This document shows, piece after piece, positions 27,093-36,417 of a DNA stretch of 64,000 nt. Every line of letters begins with the position of its first letter. Position 1 is the first letter of the stretch. The position numbers and the translations under genes are program-made. The stretch lies in the NCBI RefSeq assembly GCF_900112235.1, contig NZ_FOLH01000001.1, positions 1 through 64,000 on the forward strand. The letters are read 5' to 3'. Origin of the DNA: Marinospirillum celere (GTDB taxonomy: Bacteria; Pseudomonadota; Gammaproteobacteria; Pseudomonadales; Halomonadaceae). The notes beneath the pieces were generated by a model. The model saw only the letters and a program-made list of their open reading frames with translations, had not been told where the DNA came from and made no database searches.

Positions 27093-27098
27093 CTGCCG

Positions 27099-28202
27099 AT
27101 GAGCCAGGAAGAAAACCAACTGCCGGATCTGACTGAAGTCCGTAAAGAAATTGATGCCATCGACCAGCAACTGCAACAACTGATTAATCAGCGTGCTCAG
27201 TGCGCCCAGAAGGTTGCCCAGGTTAAATTAGCTCAGGAAGGTGAGTCTGCGCATTTCTATCGTCCTGAACGCGAAGCCCAGGTACTACGCGCTATTATGG
27301 AGCGCAACGAGGGGCCTTTATCTAATGAAGAAATCGCCCGCCTCTTCCGTGAGGTAATGTCGGCCTGTCTGGCCCTGGAGCGTCCGGTCAAGGTGGCCTA
27401 CCTGGGGCCAGAAGGCACCTTTACCCAGCAGGCAGCGATCAAACACTTTGGTCATTCCGCGATCAGCGTACCCATGGCGGCCATTGATGAAGTCTTCCGT
27501 GAAGTCGAGGCCGGTAGTGTCGACTATGGTGTGGTGCCGATTGAAAATTCCACTGAAGGGGTGATCAGCCATACTCTGGATAGCTTTATGGATTCCGGCT
27601 TGCAGATCAGTGGTGAAGTGGTCCTGCGGATTCATCAGCATCTGCTGGTGGGTGAAAACACCCGCCCAGACAAAATCTCCACCATCTATTCCCATGCCTC
27701 TTCTTTGGCCCAGTGCCGCAAGTGGCTGGATGCCCATTACCCAGGTATTGAGCGAGTGCCCATGCCATCCAATGCCGAAGCGGCACGTAAGGTGAAAACC
27801 GAATGGCACTCAGCGGCGATTGCAGGCGATATGGCGGCTGAACTCTATCAACTCAAGCGCCTGGCCGAGAACATCGAAGATACCCCGGACAACTCCACGC
27901 GCTTTTTGATTATTGGTCGTCAGAAGGTGCCCGCTTCGGGCGATGACAAGACTTCCCTGATGGTCTCCATGCGCAATCAGCCAGGTGCCCTGCATCAGAT
28001 ACTGGAGCCCTTCAATCGTCACAATATCGATATGACACGTATTGAAAGTCGTCCCAGCCGTTCCGGCGCCTGGAACTATGTCTTCTTTATCGATTTTTCT
28101 GGTCATGTGGAAGATTCAGGTGTGCAGCCTGTGCTTAAAGAAATCGGTGACCAGGCGGCGGATATGAAGGTGTTGGGGTCTTATCCCAAGGGTGTTCTTT
28201 AA
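27099..28202 (+). CDS. pheA: bifunctional chorismate mutase/prephenate dehydratase (P-protein)
   Basis: Protein of 367 residues with an AroQ chorismate mutase domain (about 1-90, VRKEIDAIDQQLQQLINQR), a prephenate dehydratase domain (about 100-275, YLGPEGTFTQQAA) and an ACT domain (SMRNQPGALHQILEPF; ESRPSR) that mediates feedback inhibition by phenylalanine. It starts six bases after serC. No phenylalanine leader peptide is expected inside the operon, and none is seen. Confidence 0.96.
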   Translation: MSQEENQLPDLTEVRKEIDAIDQQLQQLINQRAQCAQKVAQVKLAQEGESAHFYRPEREAQVLRAIMERNEGPLSNEEIARLFREVMSACLALERPVKVAYLGPEGTFTQQAAIKHFGHSAISVPMAAIDEVFREVEAGSVDYGVVPIENSTEGVISHTLDSFMDSGLQISGEVVLRIHQHLLVGENTRPDKISTIYSHASSLAQCRKWLDAHYPGIERVPMPSNAEAARKVKTEWHSAAIAGDMAAELYQLKRLAENIEDTPDNSTRFLIIGRQKVPASGDDKTSLMVSMRNQPGALHQILEPFNRHNIDMTRIESRPSRSGAWNYVFFIDFSGHVEDSGVQPVLKEIGDQAADMKVLGSYPKGVL

Positions 28203-28214
28203 AAGGATAACAAG

Positions 28215-29315
28215 ATGAGCTGTGATTTTTTGAAAGAAGCCAATCCGGGTATTCAGGGCTTGATGCCTTATCAGCCGGGCAAGCCGGTGGATGAAGTGGC
28301 GCGTGAGCTGGGTCTGGACCCGGAGCGTATTGTTAAGCTGGCCAGTAATGAAAACCCGCATGGCCCCAGTCCTAAGGCTGTGGCAGCGATACAGGCAGAG
28401 CTGACTGAGTTGACTCGCTACCCGGATGGCAGTGGCTTTCGACTCAAGCAGCTGTTATCGCATGAGCTGGGAATCAGCCCGCGTCAGATTACGCTGGGTA
28501 ATGGCTCCAATGACCTGCTCGATTTGATAGCCCGCTGCTGGCTGGCACCGGGTCGCAATGCGGTTTACAGCGACTATGCCTTTGCCGTTTATCCGATTGC
28601 CACCCAGGCTGCTGGCGCTGAGCACAAGATTATACCTGCGGTGAACTGGGGGCATGATCTGGATGCCATGGCCGCCGCAGTGGATGAACAGACCTCCGTG
28701 GTTTTTGTCGCCAACCCTAATAACCCCACCGGCACCTGGCTGTCGGAAAAGCAGGTGCGGGATTTTCTGGATCAAGTGCCTGAGCGGGTGCTGGTGGTGC
28801 TGGATGAAGCCTACTTTGAGTATGTTGATGAAAACGTCTACCCGGATGGCCTGAAGCTGCTGGATGACTATCCTAATCTGATTGTCTGCCGCACCTTCTC
28901 CAAGGCCTATGGTCTGGCAGGTTTGCGGGTAGGCTACAGCCTGTCGTCTACACAGATTGCCGAAACCCTGAATCGGGTTCGCCAGCCGTTTAATGCCAAC
29001 GCCCTGGCTCTGGCAGCGGCTGAAGCCGCCTATCAGGACAGGGAGTATCTGGAGCGTTCAGTCATCACCAATAAGGCGGGCCTACTGCAACTGGAAACTG
29101 CTTTTCGTGAGCTGGGGCTGGATTACATCCCTTCGGTCGGTAATTTTATTTGTGTCGAGGTGGATGACGGTGAAAGAGTCAACGCCGCCCTGCTTAAGGA
29201 AGGCGTGATCGTCCGTCCTCTGCGCCCCTATCGCATGCCCAACCACCTGCGTGTCAGCGTTGGTTTGCCGGAAGAAAACCAGCAGTTTATTGATGCGCTG
29301 AGCAAGGTGCTTTAA
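28215..29315 (+). CDS. hisC: histidinol-phosphate/aromatic aminotransferase
   Basis: Class I/II PLP aminotransferase of 366 residues, HisC family. The PLP lysine is Lys230 in RTFSKAYGLAGLRVGY; VANPNNPTG and LDEAYFEY are the other signatures. Placed between pheA and tyrA-aroA, it probably acts as the aromatic transaminase (phenylpyruvate and 4-hydroxyphenylpyruvate), possibly with histidinol phosphate as well. AAGGA precedes the ATG. Confidence 0.93.
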   Translation: MSCDFLKEANPGIQGLMPYQPGKPVDEVARELGLDPERIVKLASNENPHGPSPKAVAAIQAELTELTRYPDGSGFRLKQLLSHELGISPRQITLGNGSNDLLDLIARCWLAPGRNAVYSDYAFAVYPIATQAAGAEHKIIPAVNWGHDLDAMAAAVDEQTSVVFVANPNNPTGTWLSEKQVRDFLDQVPERVLVVLDEAYFEYVDENVYPDGLKLLDDYPNLIVCRTFSKAYGLAGLRVGYSLSSTQIAETLNRVRQPFNANALALAAAEAAYQDREYLERSVITNKAGLLQLETAFRELGLDYIPSVGNFICVEVDDGERVNAALLKEGVIVRPLRPYRMPNHLRVSVGLPEENQQFIDALSKVL

Positions 29316-29318
29316 TTC

Positions 29319-31544
29319 GTGGCTGCAATTAACAAGCTGCTGGTTGTGGGTTTGGGGCTGATTGGTGGCTCAGTTGCCTTGGCGGCGCGCAAGGCAGGTT
29401 TTGCTGAGCAGTATCTGGGTGTGGATCTGGCACAGGATGAGCGCCAGGGGGCCTTGACCCTGGGCGTTGTTGATCAAGCCAGTGACCGCCTGGAAGAACT
29501 GGTGCCGGACGCTGACTTGATTCTGCTGGCGGTTCCAGTATTGGCCATGGAATCCGTTCTCCAGGCGCTGAAACCCCATTTGAAAAGCAGCGCAGTGATT
29601 ACTGATGTTGGCTCCTGCAAGGCCTCAGTGGCTGAAGCGGCTGTGCGGGTCTTTGGTGAACTGCCACCTCGTCTGGTGCTGGGCCACCCGATCGCCGGCA
29701 AGGAAAAAAGTGGTGTTTCCGCCGCTGATGCCGAGCTGTTTTTGCAGCGCAAGGTGATCCTCACGCCTGCTGAAAACACTGACCCCCAGGCCTTGCAACT
29801 GGTTCGGGCTCTCTGGCAAGAGACCGGGGCCGAAGTGCTGGAAATGCCCATCGATCAGCATGATCAGGTGCTGGCGCGGACCAGTCATTTACCCCATCTA
29901 CTGGCTTTTTCTCTGGTGGATACTCTGGCGCGGCGTGATGAGCGCCTGGATATTTTTCGCTATGCCGCTGGGGGCTTTCGTGATTTCACAAGAGTTGCCG
30001 CCAGTGATCCCATTATGTGGCGGGATATTTTTCTGGCCAACCGTGAAGCAACCCTGGGCGCTCTGGATGAGTTTCTGGAAGGCGTTCAGCGTCTGCGTAC
30101 TGCGGTGGCCGAACAGGATGCTGAAGAGCTGGTGAGTACCTTTACCCATGCCAAATCAGCAAGAGATTATTTTACTGCTTTGCTCAATGAAACGGGCTAT
30201 CAAACCATGCAAAACCAAACCATCAATTTTGTCACCCAGCCGGGTGCCGGTCCTGTTCAGGGCCAGATTCGTGTGCCGGGCGACAAGTCCATTTCCCACC
30301 GTTCCATCATGTTGGGCGCTTTGGCGGAAGGCATCACGCGGGTCAAGGGTTTCCTGGAAGGCGAAGATGCCCTGGCGACCCTGCAAACCTTCCGTGATCT
30401 GGGTGTGCTGATAGAAGGCCCGCATAACGGCGAAGTGACCATTCATGGTGTGGGCATGCAGGGCCTGAAAGCCCCGCAAGACCCTCTGTACTTGGGTAAT
30501 TCCGGCACCTCCATGCGTCTGCTGGCCGGTCTCTTGGCCGCTCAGAACTTTGACTGTGAACTGACCGGCGATGCTTCTCTCAGCAAGCGCCCCATGGGCC
30601 GGGTAGCCGATCCGCTGCGCCTGATGGGTGCGGAAATCGAAGCTGCTGAAGGCGGACGTCCACCGCTAAAAATCAAGGGTGGCAAGCCACTGAAGGGCAT
30701 TCATTATGATCTGCCCATGGCTTCGGCCCAGGTTAAATCCTGTCTGCTGCTGGCCGGTCTCTGGGCAGAAGGTGAAACCTCGGTCACCGAACCCGCACCG
30801 ACCCGCGACCACACTGAACGGATGCTGCAAGGCTTTGGTTATCCGGTGAAAAAGGAAGGTGCAACCGCCTCGTTGGTCGGTGGTGGCAAGCTGACTGCCT
30901 GTGAGATTGACATCCCAGCCGATATTTCCTCAGCGACCTTCTTTATGGTGGCTGCTGCCATCACACCTGGCAGTGACCTGACCCTGGAGCATGTCGGCAT
31001 CAACCCCACTCGGGATGGCGTCATCAATATCCTGCGTTTGATGGGTGCAAGCCTGGAGTTGTCCAATCAGCGTGAAGTGGGCGGCGAGCCGGTGGCGGAT
31101 ATTCGTGTGCGCTACCAGCCATTAAAGGGGATCGATATCCCCGAAGATCAGGTGCCCCTGGCGATTGATGAGTTCCCGGCTTTGTTTGTTGCTGCTTCCT
31201 GTGCCTCCGGTACCACTCGACTGCGCGGTGCAGAAGAGCTGCGCGTCAAGGAGTCCGATCGTATTCAGGTGATGGCCGATGGCCTTCAGGCCTTGGGTGT
31301 CGACTGCACCGTGCTGGAGGATGGGATTGATATTCAGGGTAAGGGCGAAGCAGAAGCTGTCTTCACTTCAGCCAGTCTTGAATGCCATCATGACCACCGC
31401 ATTGCGATGAGCTTTGCGGTGGCTGGTTTGCGGGCTTCAGGTAGTATTACTATAAAAGACTGTGCGACGGTCAATACGTCCTTCCCTGGTTTTGCTGATT
31501 TAGCTTGCAGTGTTGGCTTCAAGCTGGAAGCTAAAACCGTTTAA
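29319..31544 (+). CDS. tyrA-aroA: fusion of prephenate dehydrogenase and EPSP synthase
   Basis: Bifunctional protein of 741 residues. Residues 1-295 are prephenate dehydrogenase with an NAD-binding GLGLIGGSVALAARKAG and the GHPIAGKEKSG block. From about residue 297 the rest is 3-phosphoshikimate 1-carboxyvinyltransferase, with PGDKSISHRS, LGNSGTSMRLLAG and KESDRIQVMADGL. The same fusion occurs in pseudomonads. It starts at GTG 29319, three bases after hisC. In relatives cmk and rpsA follow, but here a convergent CDF gene does. Confidence 0.95.
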   Translation: MAAINKLLVVGLGLIGGSVALAARKAGFAEQYLGVDLAQDERQGALTLGVVDQASDRLEELVPDADLILLAVPVLAMESVLQALKPHLKSSAVITDVGSCKASVAEAAVRVFGELPPRLVLGHPIAGKEKSGVSAADAELFLQRKVILTPAENTDPQALQLVRALWQETGAEVLEMPIDQHDQVLARTSHLPHLLAFSLVDTLARRDERLDIFRYAAGGFRDFTRVAASDPIMWRDIFLANREATLGALDEFLEGVQRLRTAVAEQDAEELVSTFTHAKSARDYFTALLNETGYQTMQNQTINFVTQPGAGPVQGQIRVPGDKSISHRSIMLGALAEGITRVKGFLEGEDALATLQTFRDLGVLIEGPHNGEVTIHGVGMQGLKAPQDPLYLGNSGTSMRLLAGLLAAQNFDCELTGDASLSKRPMGRVADPLRLMGAEIEAAEGGRPPLKIKGGKPLKGIHYDLPMASAQVKSCLLLAGLWAEGETSVTEPAPTRDHTERMLQGFGYPVKKEGATASLVGGGKLTACEIDIPADISSATFFMVAAAITPGSDLTLEHVGINPTRDGVINILRLMGASLELSNQREVGGEPVADIRVRYQPLKGIDIPEDQVPLAIDEFPALFVAASCASGTTRLRGAEELRVKESDRIQVMADGLQALGVDCTVLEDGIDIQGKGEAEAVFTSASLECHHDHRIAMSFAVAGLRASGSITIKDCATVNTSFPGFADLACSVGFKLEAKTV

Positions 31545-32434
31545 ACACTGTAGGAATCGTTGGTTTCCTGGCAGATATTCAGCCGAACCAGCGGTTCCAC
31601 AGGCAAGGACTGTAAGCGGGCGCTGACTTTTTCGACCGTCAGTTGCAGGCGGTTCAGCCGATGCAAGGGTAAATCCACTTCCAGCAATAAATGATTGCCA
31701 AAACGTGCCATGCGGCATTGGCTGCGGTGAATGCCCAGACTGGCAATTTTCCGATAAACCTCACGGCGTAACTGGGGCTCAGGGCTGGCCAGCAGAATTT
31801 CGCTGAGTGCCTGGCGCAGCAGCTTGATGGGCATCATCAGAAAATAACCTGAAGCCAAAAGCACGATGCCAGGGTCTGCATAAGCGGCCCATTGAGGCTG
31901 ACCCAGATGAGTCAGCCACCAAGCCAGACCAAATCCCAACAAGACGGCACCACTTAATAGTGTATCCATCTGCCATTGTTTGCTTTCCGCCTCCACCAGA
32001 GAGGAATCCAGTTTTTTCTGACGCCGGGTCAGAAAAAACCAGATTAAAGCGCAGCCTACCAGGCTTAAAAAAGCAAAGCCCATCGCCATGCCAGCCTGAA
32101 TCTCACGCCCACCCGTTAAAAGGGCATGAATCGCCAAGCCTGCCGAACCCAAGCAGAGAACAAATAAAACCAAGGCTTTGAAGGCGATTGCCAGCGGCTC
32201 TGCTAAAGGGCGCCCAAAATTGAAGTGGCTGTTTGCAGGTGCCTGAGCCAAGCGTAGGGCAACCAGAGAAACTAAGGATAAACCCAGGCTGATCAAAGAA
32301 TAGGCACCATCAAAAAGGATGGCCAAAGAGCCAGATACCAATCCCCAAACCAAAGCAGTCACAGCAAAAAGCCCGCCACCAACTGCTGAAATGACCAAAA
32401 CCGATTGTTCGGATGTGGTCTTTAAGGAAGACAT
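31541..32434 (-). CDS. cation diffusion facilitator family transporter
   Basis: Membrane protein of about 297 residues with five or six hydrophobic segments. LFDGAYSLISLGLSLVSL and the later MDTLLSGAVLL are the CDF TM2 and TM5 regions, but TM2 has one Asp (DGAYS) and the usual HxxxD of TM5 is MDTLL with Gln-Trp-Gln before it, so metal selectivity is unclear. SHFNFGRPLAEPL matches the FGxxRxEpL type loop. ATG at 32434 has GAGGTG upstream. Its stop overlaps the tyrA-aroA stop. Confidence 0.82.
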   Translation of the reverse strand: MSSLKTTSEQSVLVISAVGGGLFAVTALVWGLVSGSLAILFDGAYSLISLGLSLVSLVALRLAQAPANSHFNFGRPLAEPLAIAFKALVLFVLCLGSAGLAIHALLTGGREIQAGMAMGFAFLSLVGCALIWFFLTRRQKKLDSSLVEAESKQWQMDTLLSGAVLLGFGLAWWLTHLGQPQWAAYADPGIVLLASGYFLMMPIKLLRQALSEILLASPEPQLRREVYRKIASLGIHRSQCRMARFGNHLLLEVDLPLHRLNRLQLTVEKVSARLQSLPVEPLVRLNICQETNDSYSV

Positions 32435-32479
32435 GAAACACCTCAAGAGTCGAAAAAAACGTCATTGATGCCAGGTTTT

Positions 32480-32511
32480 TTGCTCTTCCTGGCAAGGACT
32501 CGCAGTATAAT
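32480..32511 (+). promoter_or_regulatory. possible sigma-70 promoter of the LysR-type gene
   Basis: TATAAT at 32506-32511, with TTGCTC at 32480-32485 as a distant -35 (20 bases). The -10 is good, the -35 weak, as is common for autoregulated LysR genes. Confidence 0.4.
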
Positions 32512-32525
32512 CGGCTCTTTTAGAA

Positions 32526-32570
32526 AACAGGTAATCGCCAGGCGACGGTTTTTCCGTCACCTGTTGGAGG
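32526..32570 (+). other. leader hairpin abutting the LysR-gene ribosome site
   Basis: AACAGGT (32526-32532) pairs with ACCTGTT (32559-32565), and GACGG (32544-32548) pairs with CCGTC (32554-32558) over a T5 loop. The outer arm ends right at the ribosome site GGAGG (32566-32570). It may affect translation or reflect an operator dyad. Confidence 0.45.
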
Positions 32571-32577
32571 GATAAAG

Positions 32578-33468
32578 ATGCGTACTGATCAGGCCGAGAT
32601 TTTTCTGACTGTTCTGGAGGAAGAATCCATTGCTGCCGCTGCCCGGCGTTTGGGTCGCAGCCGCACCACCTTGAGTACCGCCTTGTCAGCCTTGGAAGAT
32701 GAGCTGGGGGCCAGCCTTTTTGACCGTTCTGGCAATGAACTTCAGCCGACCGGTCTGGCCTGGTCCATTCAGCCGGACTGTTTGCGCTTTTTACAGGCCT
32801 ATCGCCGTGTGGCTGCTCGTTGCGATCAGGAGCGCCAGGGCGTGGAAGTGGCTTTGCGGATTGCCCGCGATGATGCCCTGCCAGAAAGCTTCTGGCGACA
32901 AACCATGCGCGATCTCAAAGACAAATTTCCTCTGACCGGAGTTTCCGTTTATCTCGCGCCGCCTCAGGAGTTGCCTGCCCTGGTTGAAAATCAGGCCGTG
33001 GATTTGGCCTTAGGGCTAGCAGGGGACAGGGACAACTATGAGCAACTGGATTATCAGGAATTGGGGCAGGTGAGTCTGCTAACCGTTGCGGCCAGCTCTC
33101 ATCCCCTCTGTCGTCTGAGCGTGGTGATGCCTGAAGATCTACGCTCCGAAACCCAGGTAACCCTGGCCTATATGGATGAACAGGAAGAACTGGTGCCGGA
33201 AATTCTGGGCAGTGCCAACTATCTGGCCCTGACCCAATTTGAGCTGATTCGGGATGCGGTACTGGAAGGCAGTGGCTGGGCACATTTACCCAGACCTCTG
33301 ATCGCCGATGCCCTGGCTGCCGGTCAATTAAGGGTTTTGCGCAAGGCAGATGCCAGCCAGTGGCAAGCTTGCTATCTGCTCCAAATCAACGGCAGTTTGC
33401 AGGGCAAGGTAGCCAGCTGGCTGAAACAACAACTGATTAATTACCTGGCAACCGCTAACTTGCTTTGA
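32578..33468 (+). CDS. LysR family transcriptional regulator
   Basis: Protein of 296 residues. The N-terminal winged HTH is clear (RTDQAEIFLTVLEEESIAAA, then RRLGRSRTTLSTALSALEDE) and is followed by a periplasmic-binding-protein-like effector domain. GGAGG seven bases before the ATG is a strong ribosome site. Its 3' end overlaps the convergent MFS gene by 14 bases, and the upstream neighbour is the divergent CDF gene; either could be a target. The effector is unknown. Confidence 0.9.
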   Translation: MRTDQAEIFLTVLEEESIAAAARRLGRSRTTLSTALSALEDELGASLFDRSGNELQPTGLAWSIQPDCLRFLQAYRRVAARCDQERQGVEVALRIARDDALPESFWRQTMRDLKDKFPLTGVSVYLAPPQELPALVENQAVDLALGLAGDRDNYEQLDYQELGQVSLLTVAASSHPLCRLSVVMPEDLRSETQVTLAYMDEQEELVPEILGSANYLALTQFELIRDAVLEGSGWAHLPRPLIADALAAGQLRVLRKADASQWQACYLLQINGSLQGKVASWLKQQLINYLATANLL

Positions 33469-34663
33469 CCAGCTTGGCCGAAGCATCCAGTTCTTGAGCT
33501 GTTTGGTCGGTGAATTTTAGCCAGACCACCAGCAGAGTACCCAGCATCACAAAGCCGCCAGCAATCCAGAGGCCCAGGTTGTAATGCCCGGTCCAGGCGG
33601 CCAACATACCGGTTAGTGAAGGGGCGATCACCTGTGCCGAACCATAGGCCAGAGTCATCTTGCCCATAAGTTTGGCGGGTTTGGTCGGGTAGAGGCGTCC
33701 AGCCATGGTTAGTACCAGACTCACCGAGCCAATAAAGGTGCCGCCGAACAAGAGGGCGCTAAAGAGCACGACAGGCAAGCTGGTATGAATCACCGGCAGA
33801 AGAATCCCGCCGATCTGCAAAACCAGGGTCAACAGCAGAGCATTCAGATAACCGACATGGCGAGCAACCAAATCCCAAATCATTACTGCAGGCGCTGCGG
33901 CCAGGCCAACCAGAGCAAAAGAGGTAGGGCCCATGCCGACCAGGGCAGGTTGTTGTTCAACAAAGGCCACAATAAAGGTGGCTGTAATGACATAGCCATA
34001 ACCTGCGCAGAAATAAGCCGTGAGCATCAACCACATAAAACGCTTGGTTGGAGGGCTGTCTGTCAGTGTAGAGCCGCTGGTGGTTAAATTGGCGGTTTCG
34101 GGCCTGGGTAGCCAGAGCCAAGCTGGAATGGCCAGAATCAAACCCAACAGGGATAGCCACAGCCATTGAGCAGCCCAGCCTTGGCTGAGATATAGCATGA
34201 GTTCAACAGCCAAGGCTGCAACTACGATCCCGACACCGACACCGGCAAAGTGAATACCCAGTTCTCCGCGGTGATGATGGCGAATTAACCAATTCAAAAT
34301 GAGACCGGAAACGATCAGCATGGAGGCAGCAGAAGACAGGCCTGAAAAGAAACGCAGAATAATCCACAAGGTTAGGTTGTCTGTCAGAGCCATGGCAGCC
34401 GTGGTGGTAACTGCTAACACCAGGCCCAGGCGGTAGAGAGTATCTTTTAAGCGCAAATCAGCAATTGAAGCTGCCAATAAGGCACCAGCCATATAACCCA
34501 TATAGTTAATGCCAGCCAACCAGCCGCCCGTTGCATCGCCCATCCAGGTTTGGTCCTGCATGATGGGTAGCAAGGGAGTATAAGCAAAACGGGCAATCCC
34601 GATGCATAGAACCTGGCTGAAGACGCCAGCCAGAAGTACTTTAAGGCGAGCTGAGAGAAGCAT
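33455..34663 (-). CDS. MFS transporter, YbfB/YjiJ family
   Basis: Membrane protein of 402 residues with about twelve hydrophobic segments. The N terminus GIARFAYTPLLPIMQ and MGYMAGALLA are typical of the YbfB/YjiJ group of the major facilitator superfamily. Substrates of this group are poorly known. It is convergent with the LysR gene (14-base overlap). A TCCTTTTTTTT run precedes the start on the plus strand, that is AAAAAAAAGGA as ribosome site. Confidence 0.85.
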   Translation of the reverse strand: MLLSARLKVLLAGVFSQVLCIGIARFAYTPLLPIMQDQTWMGDATGGWLAGINYMGYMAGALLAASIADLRLKDTLYRLGLVLAVTTTAAMALTDNLTLWIILRFFSGLSSAASMLIVSGLILNWLIRHHHRGELGIHFAGVGVGIVVAALAVELMLYLSQGWAAQWLWLSLLGLILAIPAWLWLPRPETANLTTSGSTLTDSPPTKRFMWLMLTAYFCAGYGYVITATFIVAFVEQQPALVGMGPTSFALVGLAAAPAVMIWDLVARHVGYLNALLLTLVLQIGGILLPVIHTSLPVVLFSALLFGGTFIGSVSLVLTMAGRLYPTKPAKLMGKMTLAYGSAQVIAPSLTGMLAAWTGHYNLGLWIAGGFVMLGTLLVVWLKFTDQTAQELDASAKLVKAS

Positions 34664-34754
34664 TTGTTATCCTTTTTTTTGGACTTCTTAGTCTTCAACT
34701 TACCTGAGCAGACATGCAAGGGGAAGTAAGCAGGCTGACTTACGAGTATTGCTT

Positions 34755-35261
34755 TTAGTTATTTGCAGTTGAGTGCAGTTTTGGGTAGTCAAAGATCTTT
34801 AATTCACCTGAACCCTGAGTGATTTCTGACCAGGAATCAATACTTAACTCTAAGTGAGCAAAGGCTGAGGTCGGGTAGTGCCGGGGCGGTGTGTTACTGA
34901 GAAAAGCCAGTAATTCTGACATGCCTGGGTTATGCCCCACCAAAACCAGGTTCTGACACTCATTTGGCTGCTCCTGCAACAACAAGAGCAGGGTATTTAA
35001 AGAAGCCTCATAGGCTTCCTGCCTTTCCAAATAAGTCTGCTCATCCAGTTGCCAGGCTTCAGCCAAGGGCTGACTGGTTTCCAGGGTTCTTTGTGCACCG
35101 CTAAAAATAAGCAGGTCGGGCTTAGGTAACTGCTCAGTCAAACGTTGGATCAGGCCGGGCAAATCACCTTTTCCACGCTTGTTGAGTGGGCGCTGAAAGT
35201 CACTGAGGCCGGGATGATTCCAACTGGATTTGGCGTGGCGAATCAGAGTTAGTTGCTTCAC
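34755..35261 (-). CDS. SixA-like histidine phosphatase
   Basis: Protein of 168 residues in the histidine phosphatase (phosphoglycerate mutase-like) superfamily. The catalytic RHAKSSW is at residues 8-14, FSGAQRTLETSQ and VGHNPGMSELLAFL complete the site. The size and RHAKS match SixA, which dephosphorylates phospho-histidine proteins such as NPr or HPt domains, though the substrate here is inferred. Divergent from ilvE. Confidence 0.82.
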   Translation of the reverse strand: MKQLTLIRHAKSSWNHPGLSDFQRPLNKRGKGDLPGLIQRLTEQLPKPDLLIFSGAQRTLETSQPLAEAWQLDEQTYLERQEAYEASLNTLLLLLQEQPNECQNLVLVGHNPGMSELLAFLSNTPPRHYPTSAFAHLELSIDSWSEITQGSGELKIFDYPKLHSTANN

Positions 35262-35339
35262 AAAACCTCCGGATTGTAGAGTTGAACTGCTGCTTTGGAG
35301 CGATAAGGCCAGTGTTTTTATATAGGATGCATAAGTGGG

Positions 35340-35369
35340 TTGGGCAAGTCACCTGTTTCCTTGTAATAT
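35340..35369 (+). promoter_or_regulatory. possible sigma-70 promoter of ilvE
   Basis: TTGGGC at 35340-35345 and TAATAT at 35364-35369 are separated by 18 bases, 40 bases before the ilvE start. No leader peptide or attenuator is seen. Confidence 0.5.
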
Positions 35370-35408
35370 AAGCTTTTTTAACAACAACACATTTAGAGGG
35401 TTAAGGGG

Positions 35409-36404
35409 ATGACCGCATTCGGTACTGTTTTTACACCAGAAATGATCTTGAGTCGTTATGATGGGGCCCAGTGGTCGACTCCAGAGATAGTCCCCTCGGA
35501 TTCCATTACCCTGCACCCTGGTGCTCATGTTTTGCACTATGCCAGCACCTGCTTTGAAGGCCTGAAAGCCTTTCGCCATGCTGATGGCAGCATCAATATT
35601 TTCCGCATGGACAGGAATATCCAGCGTATGGCCCAGAGTTCACGCTTGCTGAGCCTGCCTGCGATCGATGAAAAACAGCTGGAACAGATGATTGTTGAAA
35701 TCACTGGCCGCTTTGCCTCTGAAGTTCCTGAGCCTCCTGGTTCGCTGTACATCCGGCCAACGCATATCGGCACTGAGCCTGCCATCGGCAAGGCAGCGGC
35801 ACCATCCAGCACCTCGCTACTTTATGTGCTGCTGTCACCTGTAGGCGATTATTTTAGTGGTGGCAGCACTGCTTTACGTTTGCTACTTAAAGAAGATGGC
35901 ATGCGCTGCGCTCCGCACATGGGCATGATCAAAAGTGGTGGCAACTATGCCAGCTCCCTGCCTTCAATGATGGAAGCCAGAGCGGAAGTGAAGGCTGATC
36001 AGGTACTCTACTGCCCTGACGGTCAGGTCCAGGAAACCGGTGCTGCCAACTTCCTATTGATTGATGGTAATGAAATCATTACCCGCGCTCTGGACTCAAC
36101 CTTTCTGCATGGCGTGACCCGAGATTCAGTACTGACGCTGGCCAGAGACCTGGGTATGGACGTTCAGGAAAGAGACTTGAGCATTGAAGAGCTACTGGAA
36201 AGATCAGCCAAGCCTGGTACAGAAGCCACCCTGTCAGGTACAGCGGCGGTTCTGGCTCCTGTAGGTACACTGATTTATGAAGGCAAAGAATATACCGTGG
36301 GTAGTGGCAAACCTGGCCCCATGACTGCCAAATTGCGTCAAATGATGAATGACATCCAGTGGGGACGCAGTGAGGACACTCACGGCTGGTTGACTCAGGT
36401 TTAA
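35409..36404 (+). CDS. ilvE: branched-chain amino acid aminotransferase
   Basis: Fold-type IV PLP aminotransferase of 331 residues for the last step of Leu, Ile and Val synthesis. The PLP lysine is Lys175 in MGMIKSGGNYASS; QETGAANFL and LSGTAAVLAPVG are conserved. It is of the longer BCAT type seen in eukaryotes and many bacteria rather than the E. coli IlvE type. AGAGGG-AAGGGG precedes the ATG. trmH follows 13 bases later on the same strand. Confidence 0.94.
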   Translation: MTAFGTVFTPEMILSRYDGAQWSTPEIVPSDSITLHPGAHVLHYASTCFEGLKAFRHADGSINIFRMDRNIQRMAQSSRLLSLPAIDEKQLEQMIVEITGRFASEVPEPPGSLYIRPTHIGTEPAIGKAAAPSSTSLLYVLLSPVGDYFSGGSTALRLLLKEDGMRCAPHMGMIKSGGNYASSLPSMMEARAEVKADQVLYCPDGQVQETGAANFLLIDGNEIITRALDSTFLHGVTRDSVLTLARDLGMDVQERDLSIEELLERSAKPGTEATLSGTAAVLAPVGTLIYEGKEYTVGSGKPGPMTAKLRQMMNDIQWGRSEDTHGWLTQV

Positions 36405-36417
36405 TTTTTAACGCTCT

